Shown: positions 1 through 9,947, numbered from the stretch's first letter. The stretch: 64,000 bases of DNA from JAXLVB01 sp046329195 (GCA_046329195.1 JAXLVB010000002.1:1054001-1118000); one strand, 5' to 3'. Numbers and translations: made by a program. Notes: generated from the sequence alone by a model not told the origin.

Positions 1-1024
1 CTTTGGCTTGTGCTGTCATGACCAACACTTTGCCATCGGGCGAGAGTGAGAACTCAGAGTAATTACTTTCGTTTTGGTAATTTTTAATTTTGACTTCCGT
101 CGGAAATGTCCATCCGTTTCGTTGTCTCTTCGATTTTGAAAGTCCCTTGGCTAAGGTACCATCAGGACGGTAAATATTGATCAGTAAAATTGTCTTGCCA
201 TCGGTCGAAATCGAGCAAATGGCGTTATTATCGGCGTTATTGATGGGTTCGCCGAGATTTTGTGCTTCGCCCCACACACCGCCAGCCTCTAATTTTGAAT
301 ACCAAACGTCTTGGTTTTTCTTTTTGGTAATGCGGTCTATTTCACCCATATTATCGGGGTGGTTCCAGCGAGTAAAATACAACGTTTTACCATCTGGTGC
401 AATCACAGGTGCCAACTCATGCGCTTTGGAGTTGACTCCTGCGCCTAAATTTTCTTTCACAATGTCCATAGGGGTGTCTTTGTTTACATTGATTAACACC
501 TCTATGGGTTTATCTGCCTGCGAAACGCCGATAGCGTCTATTTGATTCCAACCTTTAACACGAGCCGTATTTAACACCAACTTGATCGCCGATACCTTGA
601 AGGGAGTCATTTCGGGAAGGATAATGGTGAGCAACTTGCCCGACCCTGAAGATGGTAGCTCGGCATTTTCATAAATAGCGTGCTCTTTTCCACCCTCATC
701 ATAAGCCAATATTTTTGTTATACAGCCCTGTCCTATGTTTTCGGCAATCACCACCTGACGAATCGGCATCAGTGTGTCGTACATAACTTTAATCCATTCG
801 TCGCCAGGGTTATCTTGTGTAGAAGGCTGCCATGCACAGGTAGTAGAGCCATATTGGGGTAATTTGTTGGGCCGCCCCAATGCCTGAATGGCTCGATATT
901 CGGTGGTTTGCCCAGCAAAAAGGGCTTCTGTTGAGAACCCCAACACTTTACTGGCCCAAAAAACTTTTTGGGCATTTGTCTGAAAAGCAAGACATAACCC
1001 AACTAAAATCAATCCCAAGCGCAT
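1..1024 (-). CDS. PD40 beta-propeller protein, likely OmpA-family envelope protein (3' end missing)
   Basis: The reading frame is open from an ATG at 1024 down to the window edge, giving 341 codons with no stop. A signal peptide (MRLGLILVGLCLAFQTNAQ) indicates export. Residues from about 205 on carry three WD40-like (PD40) repeats with the typical cores APDGKTLYFTR, STDGKTILLIN and SPDGKVLVMTA. In Bacteroidota this arrangement is usually followed by a C-terminal OmpA peptidoglycan-binding domain, which would lie outside the window, so the OmpA part is inference. The N-terminal 190 residues are not recognised. It is transcribed away from the metal-efflux operon. Confidence 0.75.
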   Translation of the reverse strand, partial: MRLGLILVGLCLAFQTNAQKVFWASKVLGFSTEALFAGQTTEYRAIQALGRPNKLPQYGSTTCAWQPSTQDNPGDEWIKVMYDTLMPIRQVVIAENIGQGCITKILAYDEGGKEHAIYENAELPSSGSGKLLTIILPEMTPFKVSAIKLVLNTARVKGWNQIDAIGVSQADKPIEVLINVNKDTPMDIVKENLGAGVNSKAHELAPVIAPDGKTLYFTRWNHPDNMGEIDRITKKKNQDVWYSKLEAGGVWGEAQNLGEPINNADNNAICSISTDGKTILLINIYRPDGTLAKGLSKSKRQRNGWTFPTEVKIKNYQNESNYSEFSLSPDGKVLVMTAQAK

Positions 1025-1597
1025 AGTTCTATCAATTTGGCAACAGCCGATTCATCCCCATTGAGGCTAAATTGGCAAAAAACAGATGTGTGTGGCTGTT
1101 TTACCCTCAAAACAACTAAAAAGTATGCTTTGTTGCAACAACTTTTATCAACGCTTCAACCGCAAAAAAAGTACCAAAGTTCTCAACATGCTTTGAAATG
1201 GATTCTGTCAACCTGAAAGTGTGAGTTTTAGGATTTAAAATAATTATAAAATCAATTTCTACACAAGTCCAACATAAATGAAATAAGAAATCAAACTGAA
1301 GGACTCCGTTTACATATCATTGATTTTCAAATCATTAACTCATATTTCACAATTACCAAAACCTCTATTTGGATTAATCAAATATTAAAAAAAGCTAAAT
1401 TGATGGCTAACTTCAGAATTTCACCAAAATTCCCAATACTTTTGCGATTAAACCAGCAATACACTCCTTGTAAGTACTTGATATTGAGAAACTATCCCAT
1501 GAGAGCCACAACGTTATTGAAAACCAATCTATTCGACCTAACTAATATCTTGACCAAAATTATCTTCCAATTAAGTAGGTCGAAAGTGGAACAACAA
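1025..1597. other. Intergenic region between divergent genes
   Basis: AT-rich spacer between the PD40 gene (leftward) and the efflux operon (rightward). It must hold both promoters, but I find no clear -7/-33 pair and no copy of the TTCAAAATT operator seen at 7751 and 9890. The efflux reading frame is open upstream from 1403, so part of this interval could be translated if an earlier start is used. Confidence 0.5.
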
Positions 1598-2836
1598 ATG
1601 ATTTTGGTTTTCTTATTCTTAGGTTGTGGCATGACTAGTACGTGGGGTCAATCAAAATTAAGTATTCAAGATGCCCTCCACCTTGCCCGAGAAAACAATC
1701 CAATCATTAAAGCATCGAAACTGAACATCAACTTGGCAGAAGCCGATTTGACTACAGCACAACTCAGACCCAACCCTGTTCTGAACAACCAAACCCTGCA
1801 ATTGGTTAATCGAAACTATTTTGCTCCTAATTCAGAATGGCTTAATACCCATAATCGGCAGGTTTGGTGGCAGTTGACCAAGCCCATTGTTTCTCCCAAA
1901 GTACGGCAAAGTAAAATCCAGTTAGGCAACCGAAACGTGGACTTGGCCCTAAAAACCCATGCCGAATTTGAACGCAATTTTTTAGTTGACGTTGCCAATA
2001 AGTGGTTGGATTGTTGGTTTTTACAAAACCGATTAAGCCTACTCACTCGTGCCCAAAGCAACCTCGACTCGCTGGTTAATACCAATAAAATCCGCTTCAA
2101 AAATCAGGTAATTACTGAAACCGAACTCATTAGAACGCAATTATTGCTTGATCAGTACCAGTTACAGCTCAAGAGCATTCAGCAAGACTATGCCAATGAA
2201 ATTCAGAAACTTCGGTTTTTGATGGGGGGCGACCTTGAGCCTCAGCTTTCGGAAGGGGGAGTGATTCAGCCTCAAGTCATTCCAGATAATTTTGAGGAGT
2301 TTTTACAACAAACCCTCAGCAACCGTACCGATGTCAAGGCCATTCAGGCGGCCATTGCTTCTAACGAAAGTAATATCCAACTCCAAAAAGCCTTGGCCAA
2401 ACCCCGACCCGAATTGGGAGTAATTTGGAACCCTCAAAACTCAGTTCCTTATATTGGCTTTTATGGAACGTTACCCTTACCCATTTTTGACCGAAATCAA
2501 GGCAATATCAAGCGTGCCGAGCTTGAAAAAGCACAGAATACACAGTCTTTCGAGGCCACTCAACTACAAATTCGTACCGAACTATGGTCGGCCTATCACA
2601 CTTATCTATTAAAGAAAGATAATCTGTCCAAGTTTGAAAATATCCTCTCGCAGTCCGAAAAAGTACTGAATAACGTTCGCTTTGCTTATGTAAAAGGAGG
2701 AACCACCATCATTGACTATCTTGATGCCCAGCGAAGTTGGTTTGATACCCGTCAGTTGTACTTTGAAACCTTGCTGGATTTTCATCGCAGTTATTATCAA
2801 TTGTTATTTGTTTCTGGATTCATCACGCAGCTTTAA
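1598..2836 (+). CDS. CzcC/CusC-like outer-membrane efflux protein (TolC family)
   Basis: Outer-membrane channel of a tripartite heavy-metal RND pump. Two TolC-type repeats are visible: one starts at the SIQDALHLARENNP segment, the second begins after about residue 250 (QQTLSNRTDVKAIQAAIASNE). The C-terminus has the usual FAYVKGGTTIIDYLDAQRSW motif. The frame is open from an ATG at 1403, but only the ATG at 1598 puts a signal peptide (MILVFLFLGCGMTSTWGQS) at the N-terminus, so I prefer it; an ATG at 1499 is a second alternative. First gene of the efflux operon, 90 nt before the adaptor gene. Confidence 0.88.
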   Translation: MILVFLFLGCGMTSTWGQSKLSIQDALHLARENNPIIKASKLNINLAEADLTTAQLRPNPVLNNQTLQLVNRNYFAPNSEWLNTHNRQVWWQLTKPIVSPKVRQSKIQLGNRNVDLALKTHAEFERNFLVDVANKWLDCWFLQNRLSLLTRAQSNLDSLVNTNKIRFKNQVITETELIRTQLLLDQYQLQLKSIQQDYANEIQKLRFLMGGDLEPQLSEGGVIQPQVIPDNFEEFLQQTLSNRTDVKAIQAAIASNESNIQLQKALAKPRPELGVIWNPQNSVPYIGFYGTLPLPIFDRNQGNIKRAELEKAQNTQSFEATQLQIRTELWSAYHTYLLKKDNLSKFENILSQSEKVLNNVRFAYVKGGTTIIDYLDAQRSWFDTRQLYFETLLDFHRSYYQLLFVSGFITQL

Positions 2837-2926
2837 GATAAAGCCCTCACTCTCATCATGAATCAACGTTCTTTTTCCATTCAACCACTTATTCATCCGT
2901 TGACTCATCGGTCACACTGTAATTCG

Positions 2927-4042
2927 ATGCCCAAGTCCTCTACACCTATTACCACTGGCTTAAAATTAGGCAGTTTTCTTTTGCTTACTTTTTGGGGATT
3001 GGCCTGCCACAAAGCCGAAAAAAATAAAGCCCCTGCTCAGTCTCGTCCGGTGATTCAAGACCAAGGCACTCAATTGAGTTTTCCTGACGCCAAGCAACGG
3101 GCTTTGTTTAAGACCGAAGCAGTCCATCAATCACTCATTCAAGCAGAGCTTTCGGCCCCTGCCCGTATTGTAGCTACGGTACTGCCTTCGGTTGAGAACA
3201 AGCAGCAAAACCTGGTGCTTTTTGATAATCCAGACAATTCAGCCAGTTTCACGGCATTGATGCAACACATCATCAATGTAAATCAAAAGAAAATTGTGGT
3301 GCAAGAACGCCAAGCAACCATTGCTCAACGTCAGGCCATTGTAAAACAACGCCAAGCGGAACTGGCTCGTTTTCAAGAGTTAGCTGAACACGGTGCCGCC
3401 ACAGGGAAAGACATTGCCGAAATCAAAATTGACATCAACAACGAAGAAACCAATTTGCTGGGTGCTCAAGCCGATTTGACGAGTTCGGAAACAGAATTGG
3501 CCAACGAAAAAACAGCGATTTTAGAACATGAAGCCAAACTAAAATTGGCCGGTTTTGAGCCGTCTGAATTAATCAAAGCTTCTGCCAATACGGTTTGGAT
3601 GATTTGCGATGTTCCCGAAAACCAAATCACTCGGATTCAACAGGGCGGTACTTGCATCATTCGGTTTACTTCGTTTCCTGAGCAGAAGTTCACTGGAAAA
3701 ATCGAAGAAATTGGCGATGTAGTAGATAACATTACCCGTATGGTTAAGCTCCGAATCCGGGTGCTGAACCCAACCAATCAGCTACGGGCAGGCATGTTTG
3801 CCTCCGTTAGTTTTGGTATCACAGAAGGCAATTACATTGCTGTACCCAAAGAAGCCCTCGTGACGGTTCAGAACAAACATTTTGTATTTGTGGTCAATCC
3901 TGACGGCAGGTATGTACGCAAAGAGGTAATGATTGGTCAGCAAATCAACGACAAAGTTATCATTTTTAGTGGCTTACAAGAGAACGACGCCATTGCCGTT
4001 ACCAATGTTTTACAACTCAAAGGCTTGAGTTTTGGGTACTAA
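2927..4042 (+). CDS. CzcB/CusB-like periplasmic adaptor lipoprotein (HlyD/RND membrane fusion protein)
   Basis: Links the inner-membrane RND pump to the outer-membrane channel. From the ATG at 2927 the protein starts with a lipoprotein signal (LLLTFWGLAC, Cys lipidation), followed by a long helical hairpin rich in Gln/Arg/Ala repeats (about residues 110-210) and a beta-barrel/membrane-proximal part (QLRAGMFASVSFGITEG; VPKEALVTVQNKHFVFVV). An ATG at 2858 in the same frame would add 23 residues in front of the signal and is less likely. A typical MFP lipoyl domain interrupted by the hairpin is seen. Confidence 0.88.
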   Translation: MPKSSTPITTGLKLGSFLLLTFWGLACHKAEKNKAPAQSRPVIQDQGTQLSFPDAKQRALFKTEAVHQSLIQAELSAPARIVATVLPSVENKQQNLVLFDNPDNSASFTALMQHIINVNQKKIVVQERQATIAQRQAIVKQRQAELARFQELAEHGAATGKDIAEIKIDINNEETNLLGAQADLTSSETELANEKTAILEHEAKLKLAGFEPSELIKASANTVWMICDVPENQITRIQQGGTCIIRFTSFPEQKFTGKIEEIGDVVDNITRMVKLRIRVLNPTNQLRAGMFASVSFGITEGNYIAVPKEALVTVQNKHFVFVVNPDGRYVRKEVMIGQQINDKVIIFSGLQENDAIAVTNVLQLKGLSFGY

Positions 4043-4149
4043 GCTACAAGTTCTCTATAGCTATTATCCATCTGACTATTAAGCAATTAAGCCTTAGCAT
4101 TTTTCAAGAAAATCATTACGAAGGTAACCCCCATTAACCAACCCGAACT

Positions 4150-4449
4150 ATGTTACAAGCACAAATTTATTTTGACAAAGACGAATTGTTGAATCTTCGC
4201 CCTTTGCATGAATTCATTCTGGAGTTTTTGATAAAGCAACATATTCAGGGAGCCACGCTGTTTAAGGGGATGGCTGGATTTGGCCCTAATCATCGGCTCA
4301 AGCTGCCCAATGCCTTGTTTTCGTTTGATGATGTACCGATGGTAATCACATTTATTGACGAGCGAGCAAAGGTAGAACAAACCTTGACCGAACTACGAAA
4401 AGAAGTAAAAACAGGCCTTATCGTAACAGCAGAAGTAAAAGCATGGTAA
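4150..4449 (+). CDS. DUF190 PII-like protein
   Basis: A 99-residue cytoplasmic protein. The pattern QIYFDKDEL...HEFILEFLIKQHIQGATLFKGMAGFG...PMVITFIDE is that of DUF190, a family with the ferredoxin-like PII fold. It lies inside the metal-efflux operon, 107 nt after the adaptor gene and 65 nt before the RND pump gene. Because PII-like proteins bind small ligands and control transporters, a role in tuning the pump is plausible, but this is inferred from the gene order alone. Confidence 0.8.
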   Translation: MLQAQIYFDKDELLNLRPLHEFILEFLIKQHIQGATLFKGMAGFGPNHRLKLPNALFSFDDVPMVITFIDERAKVEQTLTELRKEVKTGLIVTAEVKAW

Positions 4450-4514
4450 GAACCGTTCCTATTTTTCTACTCCAACCTTAGTTCCTAATTTTTCAAATTC
4501 TGAATGGTAATCAA

Positions 4515-7500
4515 ATGATTAAGAACATTCTGATTTTTTCTTTAACAAACCGATTGATGGTCATTGCCATAGCCGTAGTGACCTCGTTGGTGGGTTATTG
4601 GTGTTTCACTAAATTAAAAATTGAAGCTTATCCAGATATTGCCGATACAAATGTCATCATTGTTGCCAAATACGATGGGCGTGCCGCCGAGGAAGTCGAG
4701 CAACAGGTGACGATTCCGATAGAACGAGCACTCAACAATGTGCCTCGTGTGTTAGACCGCCGCAGCCGTACGATTTTTGGGCTTTCGGTAGTACAGCTAA
4801 CTTTTCAAGACGGAACCGATGATTATTTTGCACGGCAGCAGGTAATTGAGCGTTTGGCTTCTGCCGAGCTTCCTGTGGGCGTGCAGCCAGAGTTGGCACC
4901 CTTGACTACTGCCGTGGGTGAAATTTACCGCTTTGTGGTAGAAGCCCCCTCTGTAAAATACACCCCCATGCAACTGCGAGATATGCAAGATTGGATTATC
5001 AAGCCTTTCTTGCTGCAAGTGCCTGGCATAGCCGACATCACCACCTTTGGTGGGCCAATGAAACAATTTCATATTCTGACTTCGCCCGAAAAACTCCGTA
5101 AATACAACCTAACGCTTCAGCACGTAATTGATGCCGTTGAGAACAACAATCAAAACACGGGCGGAAACGTAATCGAGCGAGGTGGACAAGGCTTTGCCGT
5201 GCGGGGGTTGGGGGCCATTCGTTCGGGAAAAGACATTGAGAACATCGTACTGACGGCCGTGAATGGGGTTCCTGTTTTTGTTAGAGACATCGCCAGTGTA
5301 GAAGTTACTCCACCTCCCCCTTCAGGAATCATGGGTTATGCTGTTCCCTCTGAAAATGTGGAAGTTACCAGTGGCACCGAAGGGATTATCCTCTTGCGCC
5401 GAGGCGAGAACCCCAGCGAAGTATTAGAATTGCTCAAAGCTAAAATTGAAGATTTAGAAACCCACGAATTGCCCAACGATGTCAAACTACGGGTATTGTA
5501 CGACCGTAGTTTTTTGATAGATCACTCACTCGAAACCGTTGGAAAAACACTCTTCGAAGGGATTTCGATTGTCGTTATCATTCTGATCTTCTTTTTAGGA
5601 AGCTTTCGTTCGGCCTTGGTAGTAGCTGTTACCATTCCTTTCTCGTTGCTTTTCGCCTTTATTTTGATGCGACTAACGGGCATTCCAGCCAACTTATTGT
5701 CGTTGGGAGCCATTGACTTTGGTATCATTGTGGATGGCGCCTGTGTAATGGCCGAGCACCTTATTCGAAAATACCGAACAGCTACTCCTGAAGAAAAAGA
5801 AGGCGGAATTCTGACCATTACCCTTCATGCGGCTCAAGAAGTGGGGCGGGAAATTTTCTTCTCCATCACCATCATTATTTTGGCGTATATGCCTATCTTG
5901 TTGATGACACGGGTGGAAGGCAAATTGTTCTCACCGATGGCCCTAACGCTGGCTTATGCCGTCATCGGCTCCATGCTTTGTGCACTCACTTTGATTCCGG
6001 TTTTGATTTCGTATGCCTTCAAAAAATCGCTACTCTCTACCGAAAAACCTATCAAAGAACATAAAAACATCGTCCTTGATTTTCTGGCTACTCAATATGC
6101 CCAACTGCTTAAAGGCATGATGGTTCGTTATAAGCTGGTTGTTGGAGTAGGGTTTTCAATCGTGTTTTTGTTGATTTTGTTAGCAGGGAAGTTAGGAACC
6201 GAGTTTTTGCCCGAACTCGACGAAGGTTCTATTTTTCTCCGTTCGTTTATGCCTTCGGGTATTACCATTCAAGAAAACTCAAAGATTGCACCCAAAATCC
6301 GAGAGACCATAGCCAAGTACCCTCCTGTTAATTATATCATCACCCAAACAGGTCGTAATGACGATGGTACTGACCCATTCCCAACCAACCGAACGGAGAT
6401 TTTAGTGGGGTTGAAGGACTATAATTTATGGAGCGATACTATTACCAAAAAAGAATTAGTCAAAAAAGTTCAAGACGATTTACAGTCCAAATTTCCAGGC
6501 GCCTTCTTCTCATCGGGGCAGCCCATTATTGACCAAGTGATGGAAATCGTAACGGGTAGCGCCGCCGATTTGGCTATCTCCATCGTGGGCGAAGACCTCA
6601 CGCTCATGCGCTCAAAGGCCGACAGTATTGCCATGCTCGTGAAGAAAATGGATGGTGCTGTGTCGGTGAACATTGAGCAGGAAGGCCCTCAGGCACAGTT
6701 AGCCGTCAACATCAATCGAGAAAATGCTGCTCGATTTGGAATCAACGTGAGCGACGTACAACAGATGATTGAAGCAGCCATTGGAGGCAAAACCATCTCT
6801 ACGCTTTATCAAGGTACAAAGCGCTACGACATTGTGGCTCGGTTCTTACCCGAAAACCGAAACAGCATCGAAGACCTGCAATCATTGCAAGTACCCTCAG
6901 CTAATGGCGCCCTTATCCCGATGTCACAATTAGCTGATATTCAGTACGTTGAAGGCCAAACCAATATTTTTCGTATCAATTCAAAACGCATGGTCACCGT
7001 CCGAACGAATATTCGAGGGAGAGACCAAGGGGGCTTTGTGAGTGAGATTATGGATAAAATTGACAAAAACGTTCATATTCCGCAGGGCTACTCGGTGATT
7101 TACGGCGGCCAATACGAGAACTTAGAGCGTGCAGGTAAGCAACTATCGCTCACGATTCCCCTGACCATTATCATGGTGTTTGTGTTTTTGTTTATGCTCT
7201 ATCGCAGTTTCAAATACACCCTCATCACCATGTCTTGTGTGTTGTTTGCATTGGCAGGTGGTATTGTAGCCTTATTTATGAGAGGTTATCACTTTAATGT
7301 ATCGGGTGGTGTTGGTTTTGTATCCATTTTCGGAATATCCGTAATGGCTGGAGTCTTGCTGGTGTCGGCCATTAACCGAGAACACGGACTGTCTAATTCA
7401 AACTTAGCCGAAGACATCAAAAAGGCTTCGGTTGGGCAATTGAGTGCCTTGCTTTCTATTCTGATTGTAGCCATTGTTGGGCTTGTGCCTGCTGCCACCT

Positions 7501-7658
7501 CTACCGGAATTGGCTCAGACGTGCAGCGTCCGTTGGCTACCGTTATCATTGGCGGGTTGAGTAGTACGCTTATTTTTGCCCCGATTTTGATTCCGCCACT
7601 TTATTTTTGGCTCAACAAACCAGCTACCCCAAAAGCACATCAAGAGGAAGAAAAATAA
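4515..7658 (+). CDS. CzcA/CusA-like heavy-metal RND efflux pump
   Basis: Full-length inner-membrane proton/metal antiporter of the HME-RND family (1047 residues; family members are about 1040). There is an N-terminal TM, a large periplasmic loop, six TMs, a second loop and a final TM block. TM4 carries GAIDFGIIVDGACVMAEH with D401, D407 and E414, matching the D-D-E trio known to matter for proton coupling in CzcA (D402/D408/E415). The exact metal (Co/Zn/Cd or Cu/Ag) cannot be decided. It is the last gene of the efflux operon, followed 131 nt later by the two-component system. Confidence 0.93.
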   Translation: MIKNILIFSLTNRLMVIAIAVVTSLVGYWCFTKLKIEAYPDIADTNVIIVAKYDGRAAEEVEQQVTIPIERALNNVPRVLDRRSRTIFGLSVVQLTFQDGTDDYFARQQVIERLASAELPVGVQPELAPLTTAVGEIYRFVVEAPSVKYTPMQLRDMQDWIIKPFLLQVPGIADITTFGGPMKQFHILTSPEKLRKYNLTLQHVIDAVENNNQNTGGNVIERGGQGFAVRGLGAIRSGKDIENIVLTAVNGVPVFVRDIASVEVTPPPPSGIMGYAVPSENVEVTSGTEGIILLRRGENPSEVLELLKAKIEDLETHELPNDVKLRVLYDRSFLIDHSLETVGKTLFEGISIVVIILIFFLGSFRSALVVAVTIPFSLLFAFILMRLTGIPANLLSLGAIDFGIIVDGACVMAEHLIRKYRTATPEEKEGGILTITLHAAQEVGREIFFSITIIILAYMPILLMTRVEGKLFSPMALTLAYAVIGSMLCALTLIPVLISYAFKKSLLSTEKPIKEHKNIVLDFLATQYAQLLKGMMVRYKLVVGVGFSIVFLLILLAGKLGTEFLPELDEGSIFLRSFMPSGITIQENSKIAPKIRETIAKYPPVNYIITQTGRNDDGTDPFPTNRTEILVGLKDYNLWSDTITKKELVKKVQDDLQSKFPGAFFSSGQPIIDQVMEIVTGSAADLAISIVGEDLTLMRSKADSIAMLVKKMDGAVSVNIEQEGPQAQLAVNINRENAARFGINVSDVQQMIEAAIGGKTISTLYQGTKRYDIVARFLPENRNSIEDLQSLQVPSANGALIPMSQLADIQYVEGQTNIFRINSKRMVTVRTNIRGRDQGGFVSEIMDKIDKNVHIPQGYSVIYGGQYENLERAGKQLSLTIPLTIIMVFVFLFMLYRSFKYTLITMSCVLFALAGGIVALFMRGYHFNVSGGVGFVSIFGISVMAGVLLVSAINREHGLSNSNLAEDIKKASVGQLSALLSILIVAIVGLVPAATSTGIGSDVQRPLATVIIGGLSSTLIFAPILIPPLYFWLNKPATPKAHQEEEK

Positions 7659-7750
7659 GTCTCATTTCGACACGAATAGCCCATGAGTTATATTCTTGCA
7701 GAAATTCTGTTAGTGCTTTAGCCATCAAACTACAACGTCAATTCGAGGCA

Positions 7751-7770
7751 TTCAAAATTTCTTCAAAATT
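7751..7770 (+). promoter_or_regulatory. Candidate response-regulator operator (tandem TTCAAAATT)
   Basis: Two perfect copies of TTCAAAATT separated by TC give an 11-bp period, about one helical turn, as expected for OmpR-family dimers binding direct repeats. The box ends 7 nt before a TAGATTTG element (7778-7785). A near-identical box lies upstream of the PepSY gene at 9890-9909, pointing to shared regulation and autoregulation by the adjacent two-component system. Confidence 0.6.
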
Positions 7771-7777
7771 GAACTAG

Positions 7778-7785
7778 TAGATTTG
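7778..7785 (+). promoter_or_regulatory. Bacteroidota -7 promoter element
   Basis: TAGATTTG fits the TAnnTTTG -7 consensus of Bacteroidota sigma factor exactly. It ends 4 nt before the regulator's ATG (7790), so the transcript would be leaderless or nearly so. The operator-like direct repeat replaces the -33 region, which suggests activator dependence. Confidence 0.5.
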
Positions 7786-7789
7786 CCTA

Positions 7790-8464
7790 ATGAAATTACT
7801 GATAGTTGAAGATGAAACAGAGCTGGCAAAGGATATAATAAAATATCTGTCAGACGAAAATTATTTATGTGAAATAGCGACAACATACGAACAGGCAATT
7901 GGTAAAATTGCTATGTATGACTATGACTGTATCCTATTGGATTTAATGCTTCCTGATGGAAACGGATTACAACTATTGGAATTGTTAAAACAACACCATA
8001 AACAAGATGGCGTGATAATAATCTCAGCCAAAAACTCTATTGAAGATAAGGTTAAAGGACTTCAAATTGGTGCTGATGATTATTTAGCAAAACCCTTTCA
8101 TCTTTCAGAACTTTCTGCACGAATACACTCTCTTATTCGGAGAAAACAGTTTAGTAGCTCTAACATTTTACAACAAAATGAAATTACGATTGACTTATTA
8201 GGAAAAACAGTCAAAGTGCATAACAACGAAGTGAATCTTACAAAAAAAGAACTTGAAATATTGTTGTTGTTTACTGGTAATAAAAATAGAGTAATCCCAA
8301 AATCTGCTATTGCAGAGCATATTTCAGGTGACATTGCTGATATGTTTGATAGCCATGATTTTGTTTATGCTCATGTAAAAAATTTAAAAAAGAAACTTTT
8401 AGAGGCAGGTTACGGCAACTATATCAAAACGATTTATGGTACAGGTTACAAATGGGAAGCATAA
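7790..8464 (+). CDS. OmpR/PhoB-family response regulator
   Basis: DNA-binding regulator of a two-component system (224 residues). The receiver domain covers about 1-115, with the acidic pair E7/D8, phospho-acceptor D51 (LLDLMLPDG) and conserved K101 (DDYLAKPF). The winged-helix domain covers about 125-222 and ends in IYGTGYKWEA. The kinase gene starts directly after its stop (TAA then ATG), so the pair is cotranscribed. The position between the CzcA-like pump and PepSY/TonB genes suggests metal or envelope-stress sensing. Base composition is more AT-rich than that of the pump genes. Confidence 0.9.
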   Translation: MKLLIVEDETELAKDIIKYLSDENYLCEIATTYEQAIGKIAMYDYDCILLDLMLPDGNGLQLLELLKQHHKQDGVIIISAKNSIEDKVKGLQIGADDYLAKPFHLSELSARIHSLIRRKQFSSSNILQQNEITIDLLGKTVKVHNNEVNLTKKELEILLLFTGNKNRVIPKSAIAEHISGDIADMFDSHDFVYAHVKNLKKKLLEAGYGNYIKTIYGTGYKWEA

Positions 8465-9730
8465 ATGACACACAAGTTATTAAATAAGACCTTTCGCCTA
8501 TATTTGTTATGCAACATTATTATATTAATTGTTGCTGCACCCACCTTTTATTTTTCAATTATAGGTCTATATATTGAAGATACAGACGAAACGTTACTAT
8601 TGTATAAGAAGGAATTTTATCACTATTATTTACCTCATTTTAAAAAAACAGAAATTGAAAACTGGAATCGTTACAATAGGAATATAAAGATAGAGCCAAT
8701 GAGTAGTGCTGTTCGTTCTGATACACTTTTCTATAAAAATTACATAGACACTTTAGACAACGAAAACGAGCCATACAGAGTGCTACAATCGCCTCTTATT
8801 ATTGAAAATAACCCTTATTTATTTGTAGCTAAAATCAGTTTAGTGGAGTCAGAAGATTTAATTAAGAGCATTTTTATTATTTTTATTATTCTTATTGCAT
8901 TGTTGTTGGCTGTATTGGGATTTATTACAAAGCGTTTTTCAAAAATAATTTGGCAGCCATTCCGAAACACCCTTGAGAAACTAAAATCGTTTAACTTAAC
9001 TACACGAAAAGCCATTTTATTTGATAAAACAGATATTCAGGAATTTGAAGAATTAAATTATTCATTACAAAAGCTAATAGATAAAAACCTTTCGGTGTAC
9101 AATCAACAGAAGGTGTTTGTTGAAAATGCCTCTCATGAGTTACAGACACCATTAGCGGTTTTAAAATCAAAAATAGATTTGCTTTTGCAGAACAAAAATA
9201 TTACTAAAGAGCAATTAGAAATCTTGTCAACCATTTCATTACCCCTTTCGAGAATTACAAGGATAAATAAAAATTTGTTGTTACTGGCGAAAATTGAAAA
9301 TAATCAATTTACCAAAAAAGAAAGTCTGGAATTAACCGAAATAGTCAATGAAACAATTGAATTGCTTGATGACTATATCACAGAAAAACAGATTATTGTA
9401 CATAAAAATCTTACAGAAAAGCTATTCATTGTTTGCAACAAAACTTTACTTGAAATCCTTATCAGCAATTTAATCATCAACACCATAGTACACAATACGG
9501 AGCAAGGTAACACCTGTATTCTATTTTCGGGTAGAACCCTCACGGTTTCTAACACAGGCCGAACTGCTTTAAACAGGGAAAAATTGTTTGAGCGCTTTGC
9601 CATTTCATCTTCCGAAACTACCAATAGCGGCTTAGGATTGTCAATAGTCAAAGAAATCTGTAATCGTTATCAATGGCAAGTACACTATGCTTTTGAAAAC
9701 AATCTTCATTCGTTTTCAGTGGTATTCTAA
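8465..9730 (+). CDS. Membrane sensor histidine kinase
   Basis: Partner kinase of the preceding regulator (421 residues). A TM lies near 13-36, a periplasmic sensor region runs to about 133, a second TM spans 134-156, followed by a HAMP-like linker. The H-box is ENASHELQTPLAVLKS with H224, and the ATPase region has an N-box (LISNLIINTIVHN) and a G-box (NSGLGLSIVKEIC). The sensor loop has no recognisable metal-binding cluster, so the signal remains unknown. Confidence 0.9.
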   Translation: MTHKLLNKTFRLYLLCNIIILIVAAPTFYFSIIGLYIEDTDETLLLYKKEFYHYYLPHFKKTEIENWNRYNRNIKIEPMSSAVRSDTLFYKNYIDTLDNENEPYRVLQSPLIIENNPYLFVAKISLVESEDLIKSIFIIFIILIALLLAVLGFITKRFSKIIWQPFRNTLEKLKSFNLTTRKAILFDKTDIQEFEELNYSLQKLIDKNLSVYNQQKVFVENASHELQTPLAVLKSKIDLLLQNKNITKEQLEILSTISLPLSRITRINKNLLLLAKIENNQFTKKESLELTEIVNETIELLDDYITEKQIIVHKNLTEKLFIVCNKTLLEILISNLIINTIVHNTEQGNTCILFSGRTLTVSNTGRTALNREKLFERFAISSSETTNSGLGLSIVKEICNRYQWQVHYAFENNLHSFSVVF

Positions 9731-9889
9731 AAATGACACAACTATTCCCCACAGGACTTTTACACTATAATTTGTTAGTTTTTAGTCATTTATATCAACG
9801 TGACAGGAACAAAATACTAACGATTAAGCATTTAATCACAAAAAAGTCGTAGTGGGATAAACACAAAAAATAATTAGGTTGCTTTACAA

Positions 9890-9909
9890 TTCAAAATTTC
9901 TTCTAAATT
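9890..9909 (+). promoter_or_regulatory. Second candidate response-regulator operator
   Basis: TTCAAAATT-TC-TTCTAAATT differs by one base from the box before the regulator gene. A CTTTG core follows 10 nt later (TTTG at 9920-9923), almost the same geometry as at 7751-7785. It lies 38 nt upstream of the PepSY-like gene, predicting that this gene is a target of the system. Confidence 0.55.
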
Positions 9910-9947
9910 AGGAATAACCTTTGGGGTAAAACTTAACATTTCATACA

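Noticed and set aside
177..545. Open frame on the + strand within the first gene
   Set aside because: It is a shadow of the PD40 protein on the minus strand, which has signal peptide and repeat motifs.
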